Below are positions 10,230 to 24,200 of a DNA stretch of 64,000 nucleotides, piece after piece. Location: assembly GCA_023333565.1 (NCBI GenBank), contig JAJKFH010000520.1, positions 780,742-844,741 on the forward strand, written 5' to 3'. The notes below the pieces were generated by a model. It was not told where the DNA came from. It was given only the letters and a program-made list of their open reading frames with translations, and searched no databases. The stretch is from Puffinus mauretanicus (Eukaryota; Chordata; Aves; Procellariiformes; Procellariidae). The stretch's first letter is position 1. Each line of letters opens with the position of its first letter. Made by a program: the position numbers and the translations under genes.

Positions 10230-13200
10230 AAAGGGAACACTAATAAATGCATGTTGAGGCTTCATTGTTTGAGATTCAGAAGTGCTATTGCATCTCAGTA
10301 AAGCAAGACAGCAAACATCTTACTGAAGCTTCCTGAATTATAAAACATACTGTGGTAGTTCATGTTGTTCTTTTAAACCTAGAGCAAATGTTTATTGAGC
10401 TGAACCTGCTAGGGAAAAAGATGAAATGACCCTCAGGAAAACATGTGGCAAATTGAACTAAACTGCTGACTTTCCCTTTCCAACTGCTTAGGAGGAATTA
10501 ATTGGTTTATGTTATATTAAGCATAGTGAACACAAGAAGGGGGCTGTACATGCAGAGAAGTAAGTCCATGAGATTTGTTAGGATATTCAGTTCCAAGCAG
10601 ATACATGTTTTTGTCATAGAGAAGAATGGGTGATAAGACAGGCAGGATAAACTGAGAACTCATCTATGCAAGGACCATACAAACAGTCATACTAGCATTT
10701 TGCTTATTCAAAAAATGTAGGCAGAAGAGATGAGAAATATTTATAACATGTCTCAAACATGAATATTTGTTCCAGAGTAACATCCTTTTTGGTTATAATT
10801 GCAACTTCCTTTATAGCTAATTAATCAAATCCCAGCTTTCCAGACTTTCATAGTATGAATACAAGTTTCTATCCCTCAGTTACATCCAGAAGAACAGTAA
10901 AAAAAAAAAATACACCTTAAACAAAGCCATACATTTTGGAAAAAAGAATGTAGGCCATGTTTACAGAGTTGAGTAACCTAGAAAATAATTACGCTGAAAA
11001 AGATGAGAAGATCATAGTTGACAATCGAAGTAATAGCGAGCTCTTTCAGCGATGCAACAGCAAGAAAATCAACCAATTAAATCCCTGGAAAAAATAAACA
11101 GGATAGTGGTGAAGAGACACTGAACAATAATTTCATCTCTCCTCTCAGCAATACTGAGACCACGTTAGAATGGTGTCTACAGTTTTATTCTTTACAAAAT
11201 GAAAAATTGGAGACAATCTCCATGAAAATTATTTGAGGACTAGTGGAAACGAGATTTTCAACTCCATTAGTTTAGCTTATCAATAACAAGCTATCATTGC
11301 TTTGAATAATCAGTATGAGTAAACTTATGGAGGTTTCACATTAGTAAGGGACATATTATCCTCTTCTCATATTGTCTCCATTGTTCGTATGATGGTCAGA
11401 ACAATTCAGAATAATATAGATAGCCTGGTTTATCAGTTCAATATCCTTACTGAACATCAGTTTGAATTCCATAATCATTCCTCAGTACAAGTGATAGATT
11501 CATAGCACAAGCCTTCCCTTTTAACATGTAATGGAATCAGAGAGAAGTATGGTATTCCACTGATTTATTTTGTATGATCTAAGGCACAACCGGGGGTTCT
11601 GGACTCTGCTTCAGGGACTGTTTATATATTTTATATTATAGAGTGTCCTTGGATAAAACCACAAATAATCTTGAAAGCAGAACCAAAATGCAAGAAAGGT
11701 CTCTCACAGCTAAGGGGCCCTCTTTAGACATGCTAGTTCAGAGTCTTTCTCTCTGATCTTATAGCTCATGCATTCCCAGCTTTACAGTAGTCCAGCTTAA
11801 CAAGAATTGTAAAGTGCCTTCCTAACATCTTGCAATGCAGGGTAGGAAAATGCTGGTGTGTGAGAGCTGTGGGTATGAGAGCCCTGCAGGCTAGAGGAAG
11901 GTCTTCCACTTCCGAAGTGAGTACTCTTCTAATCACTAAATCATCATGTATCCTTGAATAAGGATGTTTCTCAGAAACTTTTGTTGTCATTAATGATGTT
12001 AAACAGAGATGTGACTCGGCTCCAACAGTCTTCAATATCTTGTTTTCTCCACTGTTTCTTGTTGCATTTAAAGACATTCCTTGTGACACATACGAGAAGG
12101 CAGCAGTTGATAGACAAGTCTTGAACTCACATTGGTTGTATGCAAAAGCCAAAATAATAAAAACAAACACAGGTGAATTGTTGTTTGCATACAGCTACGC
12201 TCTGCTGAATTGTATTCCTAAGAATAATTCAGTTGTTTTAGAATAGTTTTGCTCAAATTATAAAGGATCTTGGTCTTACAACAGCAACAAAAACACAACA
12301 TATGTTTGGACTAAGACTGAACTGATTCCATGCACAGACCACCCAATTTGTAAGATGCTCTTCAAGCCTGCAAATTCTTAACCTTGGTAGCGTAAGCTTT
12401 CAAAATACTCCAGTTGCTGAAGATACTGCAGAGTACACCAGCATTGTTATTAGCAAAATACAGTGTCATCTATGAGTTACTTTAGTCATATTCTTCTGTG
12501 ACCTCATTGACAGTAATCTGATATTAGATGGCAAAAGTCTCTAAGGTCATTTTTTTTGTGGGGAGTTCAAATCAAGAACTCATCGTGGAAGAGGAAGATC
12601 AATATACAGAGACAATTCCCAGACTAGGCTAAATCACAGAGCTAATCATAACTTCTGAGTGATCCAGCCCAAAACAAGACTTTGATCACAACAATTGTGC
12701 AGTTGTTTATGTCTGACAAAATTTTAGGATATGTTATCGAAAATTTGTTGAAATACATTCAGCATTAAAAGAGAAAATAAGAACATCAATAATCCACTGC
12801 TGCTTGGTCTTGCCTCTGACATACACAGGGTGTGCATTTTGCAGAGAGCTCCACTTTCACTATAGAACTTATTAAGTTAGTAAGAAAAAGATATTACAAC
12901 TGATACACCAATTACAACAAAAATTTCCATCAAGCTGTCCTGGAAAAGCTAACATCATCCATGCCCCTGTGACTGTGTCTTAGGAAAAAACAGTTGCCTT
13001 TTCTTTTGTACCCTTGCACATGATTTTGTGATATGTGATAATAGGAGGAAATTTTCCCAAATCCCACCTTTGCAAAGACATTTCATGACTGGCATTTTAG
13101 ATTAAGATTTCTTTGAACAAAAATGAACACTTTTGTGAGGTTCATCTCTAACCAAACCAGTCTAAAATTCTCATAAGAGTTTCAGATTCTGTGACAATAG

Positions 13201-16200
13201 AGTCTGAAATACTAGTTAAGAAAAAAATCAGATTTACTAAAGCAATGGTCCCCATAGACTGTTCTGCGCTTCGTTTCCTTTCTGACAACCTTGCGTTGCC
13301 AGGGGACTGACAACATGGTAACTATAAATATTGCCTTGAGGAATGTTCCAAGAAACGAATTCTTAAATATTTATTGCTCTTACGTCTTTTTTTTTCCCAA
13401 AGCATTTCCTAGTAATATCAGATAATGCAATGTGGATAGGTTTCATTTGACCAAATGTAAATGCCTATAGCATGTACATCTACATCCCAGCTAAACACTC
13501 GAGGCAGTATATAGTGACTAAAAGAACTATAAACTCTTAATGGAAAGAGGTGATGGACTTTTGGAGCACAGTTCACACTATCCCAAAACAGAAATTTAAA
13601 ACAGGTTGGCTGCATAACTAGGAGTACTTGCTTCCGTCTTCTGAAGAGTCTAAGGGTGACCAACTCGGAGATAGACATGCACATTTTAGAGCTCTAAAAT
13701 TAGATGAGATGAATCCCACCCTCCGCACCTAATTTCTACAGGCTATGCAAATCTCTCCATTATACGTGTTATGTTCACATTAGCAGTTGCTATGCAATTA
13801 CTATGGTTATACTATTATTAAAACTTCAGCATGGAGCTGGTTTAACAAAACACCCTGTATCAAAACAATTCCTGATTCCCAACCTTCACATTTCATCTAA
13901 ACAAGAAATCATACCCCTGGTTACCTATGATTTTTCTGAGCAAGGATGTACTGATAAATTAGTCATTTTTGCCAAGCAGCAAATCTCATAATTAATTAGG
14001 CTCCCTCTTAGGGAGTTTAATTTATCCTGTGTGAATTTCTGCAAAGCTAAAGATCTCTGTATGAGCCATCGACAGAGCTACATGGTTGTATCTCAGTATA
14101 CCCTGAGATAAATGCTGGAATTCCTCAAGAGGGACAGAATTTCAGGTGTGCTTTAACTTCTGGCACTCCTAATCTGACTGAATGATTTATAGCACAGTTT
14201 TGAATCCCATTTTCAATTACCAAACTCTTCTCATTTGCTGTACAGGGAGACGTGTGTCCCTAAATTTTCCCTGGCTTAGGTTTTTTGTGGGTTTTTTTTT
14301 TTTAATCTAAAGAACAGTGTTTAAACTTTAGGTTATGCTGTTGCCTATTCTGTGCTTTATTGTACCGAGCATCACAATATCCAAGTCCTTTCTGCAATTG
14401 CACTCTTTATCCTCCTGCCTCAGGGTCAGGATGACTGCCACTTCCCATTTCCCAAGATATTGTGGTGTTAAACACAATGAAGATTTTAAAGTGTTAGGTC
14501 CAAACTGATACTTTAGAAAATAGAAAACTGACTAGCTATAGACATAGGCATGGCACAGATGTGTACTGAGACTGCCCCGCAGGAGGTTACTCAGGGTGGA
14601 GAGTCCGAAACCTAACCAAAGGGGAATGATTTCTCTTGTGGTGTTTGGGATCAATAATAAATAATCCTATTCTAATTGTATTGTTCAGAGTGTCAGTTTG
14701 ACATTACATACTGTTTTATGCTTTGGTCATTCATTGTCCACCCTTGAGGCACAGGCAACAGGCCACAGCCTGTAACAGAGCAAGACTTTTTTTTCTTGTT
14801 GTTTGCGACAGCATCATTCTGTGAATAAAGGTGGGATCTAATTCATCTTGGCAGTGCATTCCTGAACACATCAAGTAATATTGCCACAATCTATAATGAC
14901 ATTAGATTTGTTCTTCCTAAACATCCATTTCCTACATATAAACCTTTATATTCATGAATATACCTATGCTGATATTTACTCCCTTGTTAGCACAACAGGA
15001 TCTTTTATATCAACACTAATAGCTGAGTTTATGTGTAATTTGCTGCACTTTATGGTTCTGAGACACAAGATTTTAAAGTAAAAAATGACAGCTAATGCAT
15101 CCCTCTTTTTCTCATGCTGTCCTCTTAAAACAAGCTTTCTTCTCTGCCCTTTCAACCCTACATATCATGTTGCACTACACTGCAGGAGATGGTGGTGTCA
15201 TTTCTTTGTTAAACACTTTCTGGGATGCTTAAGCATGAAAGGTGTTATATCACATCAAGCATCACTTACAAGAATACTGCAAGAAACACAGGGTAAGGAG
15301 ATTCCATCAATCAGCCTAGGATTAAAAAAAAAAAAAAGTCCGATTCCATTTCTTTATTTGCTACATACTCCAGTGTGAGTTTTGGACAATTAATGAAAAC
15401 TCGGGGTAAAAGATTACCTCAAACAAGTCAGCTGCAATGGCTAGTTATTTGAGTTAACTTAGTATATGGTAAAAGAAGGTAACATTTCATTTCTTTTTAT
15501 TCTTTTGAACTGTGTCACAGAACCTTTCAAGGAAAAGCCAGAGATATCGTGAGTTATCTTACATTTGCCATGAACTTTGCATATGCCTATAGAGAACTGA
15601 CACATTTATGATGAATGATTTTTTCACAAGCCTGAGCTCACAATGTATTGGCACTTAACGTTTTGCCTATAAAGTTGGTATAGTGACATTTCCTGATTCA
15701 TCAGGGCATTACAGGGGTAAAACCATATAATATTGCAATCCACAGTTAACAGCATGAATATTAAGTGCCCAAAATGAAAAATGCAAGTGAAGGTACAGGC
15801 ATGGTAAAGGAGAAGGGAGATGGATACCTTCTTCTATCAGTAAATAAAGAAAAGTCTCTGGAGCTGAATGCTCTCTGTTACTGTCTGCTGGAGAGAGCAG
15901 AAAGTAGAGTTTTCCTTTCATGGGCTTTTTTTCCCCAAGAGCAATCAAATTACACTCTGAGAGGTCTTTACAGGATATATAAAGTATAAAGCAGCAGGAT
16001 AGAGGGTGATGAGGAAAAAGAGAAGAAGGAAGGGAGAACTGTCCAGATTGTGGGAACAAGTGCATGCTTAAGAGAGAGGACCCTCCTCAGTGACCCTCTC
16101 CACTGAGGACTTTGTAACCAACAACGCCAGAGGTGACCTTGTGGTATGCTGCTCTTTACTGATATTGCAGAGCACAGGAGGAAAGGTGAGTGGGAAGAGA

Positions 16201-19200
16201 AGAGCCATCTCCAGTAGAGCTGGAGTCATTGTAGTTGGGTGAAATGATGGAAACTCATGGCCAGGACTATCAACGTTTCACCTTAGGGCCTGACATGACC
16301 CTGCCTTTTTATCCCCATGCAAACACAGGCATTGCCTGTTGGTGTGTACCTGGGATTAGAGTGTGATAGGGAAGAAAACAGAAATGTTAAGTAAAGTTTA
16401 TTAGGCATAGTCAGAGGCCACCAGGGAACTGACTTAAAGATTGGTACCAGCATGTAGCCTGAGCTGAAGGGATTTATTCATTACTCATTTCTGTAGGCTA
16501 TAGCTGTGTTTTCCAGAGTTCCAGCAAAATTCTCTTGACTCACGACATATTCCCTCCTTGTTTTGAGTGCAATCTTACTACCAATAATCAGGAAAGTTCT
16601 CCATTTAAATTGTGTCTTCAGAATAGATTTAGTTTTTACATATGCCTGGATAGTGCCTTAAGCTAATCCTTTATGTTAATTTTAAGAGGAACCCCTGGAT
16701 ATTCAAACCTTTCCTGTTGCAAATAATAGATGTCAGAAGGCTTACAGACAGAATTTACTGGGGCTGGCAATAATTCATTTCGTCTGTATGACGTGGAAAG
16801 TGCTCATGATTTGTATTGCAGTAACATACCAGTGTTAAATACTGTACAGTATTTTTTAATTCATATTAACTTGTCAGCTTTATGGTGCATTTTGATTGGT
16901 CCTTACTCTGTATTTCCCTCTCTCCTTCCTCTTCCCAGTTTTTTTTCTATCCTTCCTCATACATGATGTGATAAGCATCTAGCCCTCTCACAGCGTGTAG
17001 AGGGCCTATAGATGCTTTCTGGCTTTCACAGATGGTGTTTGTGTGCTAACTTTATTGCTGCCACCTTTCTTTCCTAACAGAAATTTCAGAGTATACACTT
17101 ATATGACAAGAAAATATGGTAGAAACATCTATATTCCTGTAATCCTCAGGTAGGTACTAAGCTACTTTTAATTGCCAAATACTCCTGATAAAGAAGTCCT
17201 CCTATGTGCATATCAGTCTCAACTCTATTTGACATCCCATTCCTACCCCAGCATGCCCATCACAGCCAGTGCTGCAGTGATATATTAGAAGGCAGCCAGC
17301 GTGGGAAGAATCTTCCAAAAAGCACATCTTTAGTGTACAGTGTTAAAGACAAAAATTGACTCATCTGATTTTTTTGAGAAATCATGAAATTTGAGATCTG
17401 AAAGTTGTGTTATTAAAATAACTGGTTTCATCTTCTTGTCCTCAGGAATGAGATCTGCTTTGGAATGGCATTGGGTTTTGCTGCATCTGCTTGCACACCA
17501 GAGTGTATTTTGGGCCTGCAGCACAGCACAAACCACAATAAATGACCTTGTGCAGCATGTCTGCACAGGCTGACTCACACAAAAAACTGAGCAGAACTTG
17601 ACGTGTACCTGACAGCATGTCGTATCCTGGGTTTTACTGAGCTGGAGGGGAAGAGAAGCACCTTGAGCTTGTGTCATCCAGCTTCCACTGTAATGTATGC
17701 TCTTTTGAAAACTTTGTATGTATGCTTTTGTCTCTGGTGAGCTAAAAAACACTTGACTTTTCTTGGAGTTGCATGGAAAACTCAGCCAACCAGCTGAGTC
17801 TTCTTTGTCTTATCCTTTCAGTTCTTAAAATACGATAGTGCCATGATGAAGCTGAAACAGAGGGTAATAAAGAAATTAAAGCTCACAGGTAAAGGACAGA
17901 TAATTGCAGGTGCCCCAAAATCAAGCATTGGTCATAGACACGTGTGGCCAAGTGAATCATAACCACAAGATTCAGATTGCACTACGAAAAAATGCTTTTT
18001 CCTTCAACTATGCTAGACACAACATTTGAAATTTTCTCCTAAGAAATAAATTAACTCAAAGTGAGAAATATGAATGTTGTATTGGAGTTATTGACTCTTC
18101 CAGTTTTATTTCAGATGTCAATTGTACCCTTCAGATGCTGTGGATCAGCAATTTTCAGCCTTTGTTAATTTTTGGCACATTACTATTTGATCACCCAAAC
18201 AAAAAGCAATGCTTGTTTAGAGTTTATTAATGTATCAGTTGTGTACCCATAAATGTAATATTTGCTTGGATCTACGGTACCCATATTTTTATACAAAAGT
18301 CCTTTTTTTGTTAAACATAAAATTTAAGTTAAACCTAACAAAGATAATGAATTTGTGAGATATATTAAGATATAACACCATCAATGTTGAAAGACAATAG
18401 AACAACCACTCAGTTAATGTAGAAATTATTAGTGCCACCTATTGGCAGGCAAAGCCAACACAGCAAGCTATAAAGTAGAAAAAGAATACAAAAATAAAAT
18501 GCTAATTCATTTCCAAAAGTAAAACTTTCTTTCAAAAAAAAAATTGTGTTTTTTTTTTTTCCCCTGGCATTCTTGTATGTTTTATCTCCTTCCAGGCAAT
18601 TTGAAAAATATTTATAGGAGCAGTGACTTTTAAGTAGATAATGGAGATACCACTGGAAAACAAATTTTGCAATTATGAATGCTACTAATCAAAGTGGGAA
18701 ACGTTATTCTAAAGAATCTCACTTTATTCTAAAGATTTATGTTTGTTCAATCAGGAAAGGAAATGTATGATGTTATTCGCATGCCTAGCCAGATAGTATG
18801 GGATAAAGAAGATTAAAAATAAACTATTCATAAAGTCTTTTGGGGAAAGACACTGTTGATTACTAAAACCCACTGAAATTTAAATCTTTTCAGTAGCTTT
18901 CAAAAATGCTCAAATTATTACAGCTTATTCCAATTTATTTTATTTTATTAATGTGTTATGGCAAATTTTATAGAGAAATTTTAACAGAAGTACAATTTAT
19001 AATGAAAGATATTAAAGTACTGAGAAAAATTTCCAGAAAATACAATATGCTTTTGTGACCACTGTGCATTTAATACAGCCGAAGTGGGAGTATACTTAAT
19101 TCTATGTTTTATATATATATGGAAATATTGGTTTCAATGCCAGATACGCATGTGGATAGAAGCATGAAGGGTCAAATGTCACATATCTGGCCAAGCTCAA

Positions 19201-19309
19201 CTAATTTGCTGAATCCTATGGTTCTGCCTGCAGGTTTAGTAAGCACCATGTCAATTACTTCTTCCTGGTTACGAAAGAAAATAAAAGAGCCACAACTGTA
19301 AGCCACTTG
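10230..19309. other. AT-rich non-coding DNA, nothing recognised
   Basis: Nine kilobases without a recognisable gene or dated repeat. Open frames up to 140 codons (17330-17752 minus, 11766-12170 minus) have no recognisable family motif and no supporting context. Short homopolymers (10899-10909 A, 15326-15338 A). Ancient remnants too decayed to see by eye are likely. Confidence 0.55.
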
Positions 19310-20640
19310 CAACAAATCATTCCAATTTGACAGTGAACTATTGGTAAATGCTTTATCAGTAAAAACATTCAAGTCTTTTTGTGCCCACTTTCTATAATTT
19401 TGTTGGCTTAATTATGAGAATATCATGAGGCAGTGTTAAAAGCTATGTGTGACATCTGCTGCTTCTTTTCTATCCACAGTTCCTCTCTTACAGAAGGAAA
19501 TTAGATTATTCCGATATAATTTTGTTTTGACAAATCCATGTTGACAGTTACTAATTTCTTTGTTTTCTTTTAGATGCTTACAAATAGTTTGATTATTTGT
19601 TCTAGCATTTTTCTAGGAACTGAAGTTCATCTGATTTCCTAATATTCTTTCACATTCCTTTCAAAGATCACTGCCACATTCATTCCTGATTGTAACCCAT
19701 TATCCTTGACTTTTCAGAGAGACTTCTGTCATCTCTGATATTTCATCATCTAATTCTTCAAGTAGAAAACATCTAACTTAGTAGTATTTAATCTGTTCCT
19801 TCCAACTTAAAGCCTTGGTTTAAATTTTCTTCGTTGTTACTTATTACTGTACTACTGAACTGCCTCTCATCCTTTTTAATAAGAGTGATGCAGAAAAAGT
19901 ATTAAAAAACATATGTGTCAGTATCAGCTCTTGATTGCTTTTCCTCTTTTTTTGAACTGCTGTTTAGTTGGTTTTTGTCCTATTTTTTCTGTGATGAAAG
20001 AATGATTTTTATTATTATCACAGCCTTTGGGATTGAAATCTATTGTGTGCCTTGGTAATTTTTGATTCTGTAGCATCACATTTATGCAATACTTCCCTAC
20101 CCTTAGGAAGTGACCCAGCTTCACCTTCTCAGATGTTGCCTGGAAAGGTCAAAATTTAGCACTATTGATCATAATTTAGCAAATCTTATACTTTCTGTTC
20201 TGGGCTAGTTTGCATTTATGCTCTTAGTATTGCTCCCTTAAGAAACTCCTAGATTTCTTAAATTCCAATGATGTCTTACAAGAAAATTCTGAGTTTACTG
20301 AAGACTACTTTCCTGAAATCTGACGTTTTTATTTTGCAGTTCTTCCCTTTTCCTATCATACAGCTTATGAACTCTATTATTGCATGGCTTTTCTCACTCA
20401 CTACTGCCTTTTACCTTGATTCTTGACCAATTCCTCCCTAGTCATTACAAACAAGGGCCATCTGCATTGGTAACTGTCACTAGTTCATTCCAAGGACCTT
20501 GTGCGCAGTTCATATCTTTTCCCAACAGAAGTATACATACACTAGCCTCAAATCCTGTCATCTGTATTATTATGCCATTTGCTCACAAGAAATCTCATTT
20601 ACTTGACCATTTATACTGATAGCCTACTGTTCACCTCTCT
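19310..20640 (-). mobile_element. Ancient CR1-type LINE remnant, antisense (RT to endonuclease region)
   Basis: Plus-strand landmarks match the reverse complement of amniote CR1 ORF2 in the right order: CATTCCAATTTGACAGTGAA, TTATGAGAATATCATGAGGC, TTTGACAAATCCATGTTGAC, GATGCTTACAAATAGTTTGA, TTCTAGCATTTTTCTAGG, then a block at about 19760 with CATCTAACTTAG. Sequence further right fits the RT-endonuclease linker. All frames are riddled with stops and indels, so the insertion is very old. The right end is uncertain. Confidence 0.72.
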
Positions 20641-21230
20641 ACTTTGACAATGCTCATATTCTTTTTTATTTAATTATTTTAGAGAGACATACAAGTATAG
20701 TAAAAAGGCAACAACCTATCAGTTAGAATTCATAACACAGACAACGTCCCCCAGTAATCAGAGTAGGCCCAGACAGCACTGGGGCAATTCACTGAGCATT
20801 GAAGGTATAGATGTATCTCTAAGCTCTAATTAAGAGCCAAAAACACTCCTCAAAAGACTCTTCCCAAGCGCTGCTCATTGCAGCATGCTAGGATTTTTCA
20901 GTTTGCTGCAGCATAAGTTGGGTTACTTACCTGGTTATTTGCAAAAAGATTATCTTTGTGTTCTTAAAATCACCTTTTCCAAAGTACAGTTAAAAAAAAA
21001 AATCATAGGTAGATATTGCCAGAAAATAAAAAAAGGACTCCCAAAGACTATTTCGTTCTTAGTTTAATGCATATCAGTAAATATAGCCAATGAGGTAAAA
21101 ATCAATAGAATCTCTTCTCCTGTTATGTTTGTGAGATAGATAAAGATTTCCATTTAATCAAAATAAATTCCTTACGTTTTAACCATTACTGCATCTTAAT
21201 AACTGTCTTGCAGAGGTTTTATTTTTTGCT
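20641..21230. other. Non-coding DNA, nothing recognised
   Basis: Spacer between two repeat remnants; one A-run near 20992-21002. Confidence 0.55.
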
Positions 21231-21293
21231 GTCTGAAGTCAGAGGGAATTTTGCTGCTGACTTCAGTGGAGAAAGATTTCACCCAAAGCAGTT
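21231..21293. repeat. Short palindromic dispersed-repeat remnant
   Basis: Inverted repeat TGAAGTCAG (21234-21242) and CTGACTTCA (21257-21265) with a 14-base loop, followed by AGTGGAGAAAGATTTCACCC. The 'gacttcagtgg...gatttcaccc' layout recalls a palindromic interspersed repeat common in sauropsid genomes. Family not fixed. Confidence 0.4.
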
Positions 21294-24200
21294 CAGTCTA
21301 ATGATTTCTTATTAAAATACTGGAGCCTAGCTTGAGCTTTATTACGTCGGACAACTGCATTCACATCTCTGTATTCCAAAGATCTTCTATTTATAAAGTT
21401 GATACCACTGAAAGACCGCCAATTATCAAGGTGCTGGAATCTATACTACAGCAGATCCTTTCCTTTTAAAGCATTTTTGAATAGAGAGTTCCATAGACTT
21501 GTGGTTTTGTGATGGGGAATTTTCAACTGTACATCCTTCACCACTGCTGGCAGATATAATGTAGGGGACTGATGTTCAGCAGTCAGCTAATTGATTACAG
21601 CCTCTGGCTCAGTGCTTGCCACTATCTTGCTTTTTGCCTATCTGATTTTCACAATATCATTAGCTTTATCCTTCCCCTTCAGTACAGATGTCTACTGTTA
21701 AAACTACACAATATAAGCTATAGAATGCAAGTCCTTCACTTCTTTGCTTTCTTTTTCAGTATTTTAATACAGAAGGAGACCCTTAGGTGCTGTTGAGTAG
21801 TAGCATTATTTTGCTAGGGAGCTAAGAACCAGCCCAGTGGGACTTTTCAGAAGACATGGCTATGTTGTATGGCTCCCCAGTGACACTGGATCGCATCACT
21901 TTCCTTGCACACAGCCAGCTGATGTTACTGAATCTGAGAAACTACCAAAACCATTGCAGTTATGGTGGCCATTATGTTTCTCCTGAGGGATTTCACTCTT
22001 CCTTGAGAAACTCCAATGTGATAGCGTACAGCACTGCAGTACACTGGGATAATGATCTCGGCCACAGAGGTAGGTAGGTAGGATAGGGGTGGATAAAAAT
22101 AATGCTCAACTGCTTTTTTGTGACATGGCATTTTATTTGGGTTGATAGCAACACAATTCTCTGTGCTCAGTTGATTAGTGTGAATTGAACAGTCTTGTCT
22201 TTTGATACAAAGAATGTCAATACTACATAACCCCACCTGAAAAAAGTCCACTGGTAAGTGGAACACTGCTGTGTCTCAGGACAAACCACAACATCTCAAG
22301 ACTCAACATCTTATGTAAAAAATTTATCACCCTATTGCCTTCATCACTCTTATGGTGTTGGCTGTTTTTAAGCAATAATAGAAAAATCATTTTCTTGGCT
22401 CCAAAACTGGTTAAACTATTGAGTACTAGAAGCTGGAGGAAGTGTCACTGCACCTGCCCTATTCATATAAGCTTTCCTTTCACGTCCTGTGCAGGATGGT
22501 TTCACACAGGAGACTGGATTCAATCTGACCTGGTGTGGAAGATCATACATTTTTATGTTTCTGGCAAGTTATTGACCAAAATATTGAATTTTGTACTGGA
22601 TGACATGTGCTATGAGGCAGACTTCTTAGTGTGATTTTTTTTAAAGATAACACCATTGGGAAACTTTTTTGCTGAAAACCTCAAGCAGTTTGCTGAAAAT
22701 ATTGTAGATTAAAGTATTATCAGGATTTTCTCAGACTACTGCAGTGAAGTGTCATTTCATTTTTCAGGGCTGACGCATTAATGAATTAATCAGAAAATGT
22801 GTTGAAGTAACAGCCACAGCAAACCCAACACTTCCACACTTCAGTACATACTGCTCTTTCTAAATGCTGAAGTAACTTCTGCTTACATCTATAGAAAAAA
22901 TCTCTAAGACCACTCAATAAAATGTTAGTTTTGCCTTAATGCCTTAGCATTAAGACTCAACCTGCAGAATTTTATTGTAGAATATATTTTGCAGATGGAT
23001 ACAAAAATATTTGTTTTGTCATTACAATGCACAAAAGCCTCTTGAGCATGCAAAGCCATACATCTGTTCCTACTGCCTGAATTAGAAAAAAATCCCACAT
23101 ATTTATTTACTTGAACATGATGACCATAGCAACAAAATAAGTACTATTTATGAGCAGAAGGGTTTGCATGACAGTTTTGTTATGGTCAAACAGTGTTCAT
23201 GGTAATAAAATACAGGTTTCATAAAAGGCCACTTATGCTAGGACCTTTATTTTACCAATAATAAAACACTTTCCTTTTCTGTGCTGAACTCTGGATTTAA
23301 GAAAGTAAAGTATTTAAGGGAAACTAAGCATAAGATTGACTTCATGACATAGGTAGGTTTGGTGGTAATGAAGGCTCCAGTACAAGTAAGGGCCCACAAA
23401 AGTCTCATAAAGGGTTGACTCGGAGGGTTTCTTTGGTGGCTTTTCACTATTTAACTGAAAACAAATACTAAACCAGCTTCAGGAGGGAAGTTAAGAACTA
23501 GCATACAATATCTGATGAAGTGCAGGTTAAAAATAAATCAATCTGCTCCCTCAGATCCAGGAATTCTCTCAAAAAATAAGGAAGTTATATTGTTTAAAGG
23601 AGCATTACATTATTAATTCATTCCACAGTGTGTTGAGAATTGTGTAGTGCTGCTCTAGCATAGCATCCCCTCAAAGCTTCCTCTAAACATGTTTTTGCTT
23701 ACCTTTGTATTTATATTCTAAGGAAAAGCTAGATGGTGATTCCTGGAAAGACATTCCTGATTTTAACCCTGGGCCACAGAAGATTCTGCTGGTGCAGACT
23801 TGTGTGTGATGAAAGGCCAAGGGGAGCTTTGAGAAACCAGTGGGTAAGCAATGGTTCAGATACACAGCAGCTCATGACCCACAGAGCATCTGAGCTCCGC
23901 AGAACTGGAGCTAAGCTGCTGCAGTGCTCGAGATCCCCATAGGAACAGAGTTAAACAGCAGATTAGCTTCAGCCTTGCACAGTTACAGAGCACCACAGGA
24001 CTGGTGCCTGAAGATAAGCTTGACAGTTATGAAGCTTCCCTCATAGCAATCCAGGAGATGTTACCAATGGGATGATGATAAAGGTGTATTATTCATGAAT
24101 AACAGCAAAATCCCAATCTTTGTTTTCTTGCCAATTGTCTGACACAGGACAGAGTTGTGAAAAGCTAATCAGAGAACTAGTCAGGAAATTGGAATTTTAC

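Noticed and set aside
11766..17752. Open frames of 134 codons (11766-12170 minus) and 140 codons (17330-17752 minus) as possible genes.
   Set aside because: No recognisable domain, no splice or promoter context, and lengths within chance expectation for 64 kb.
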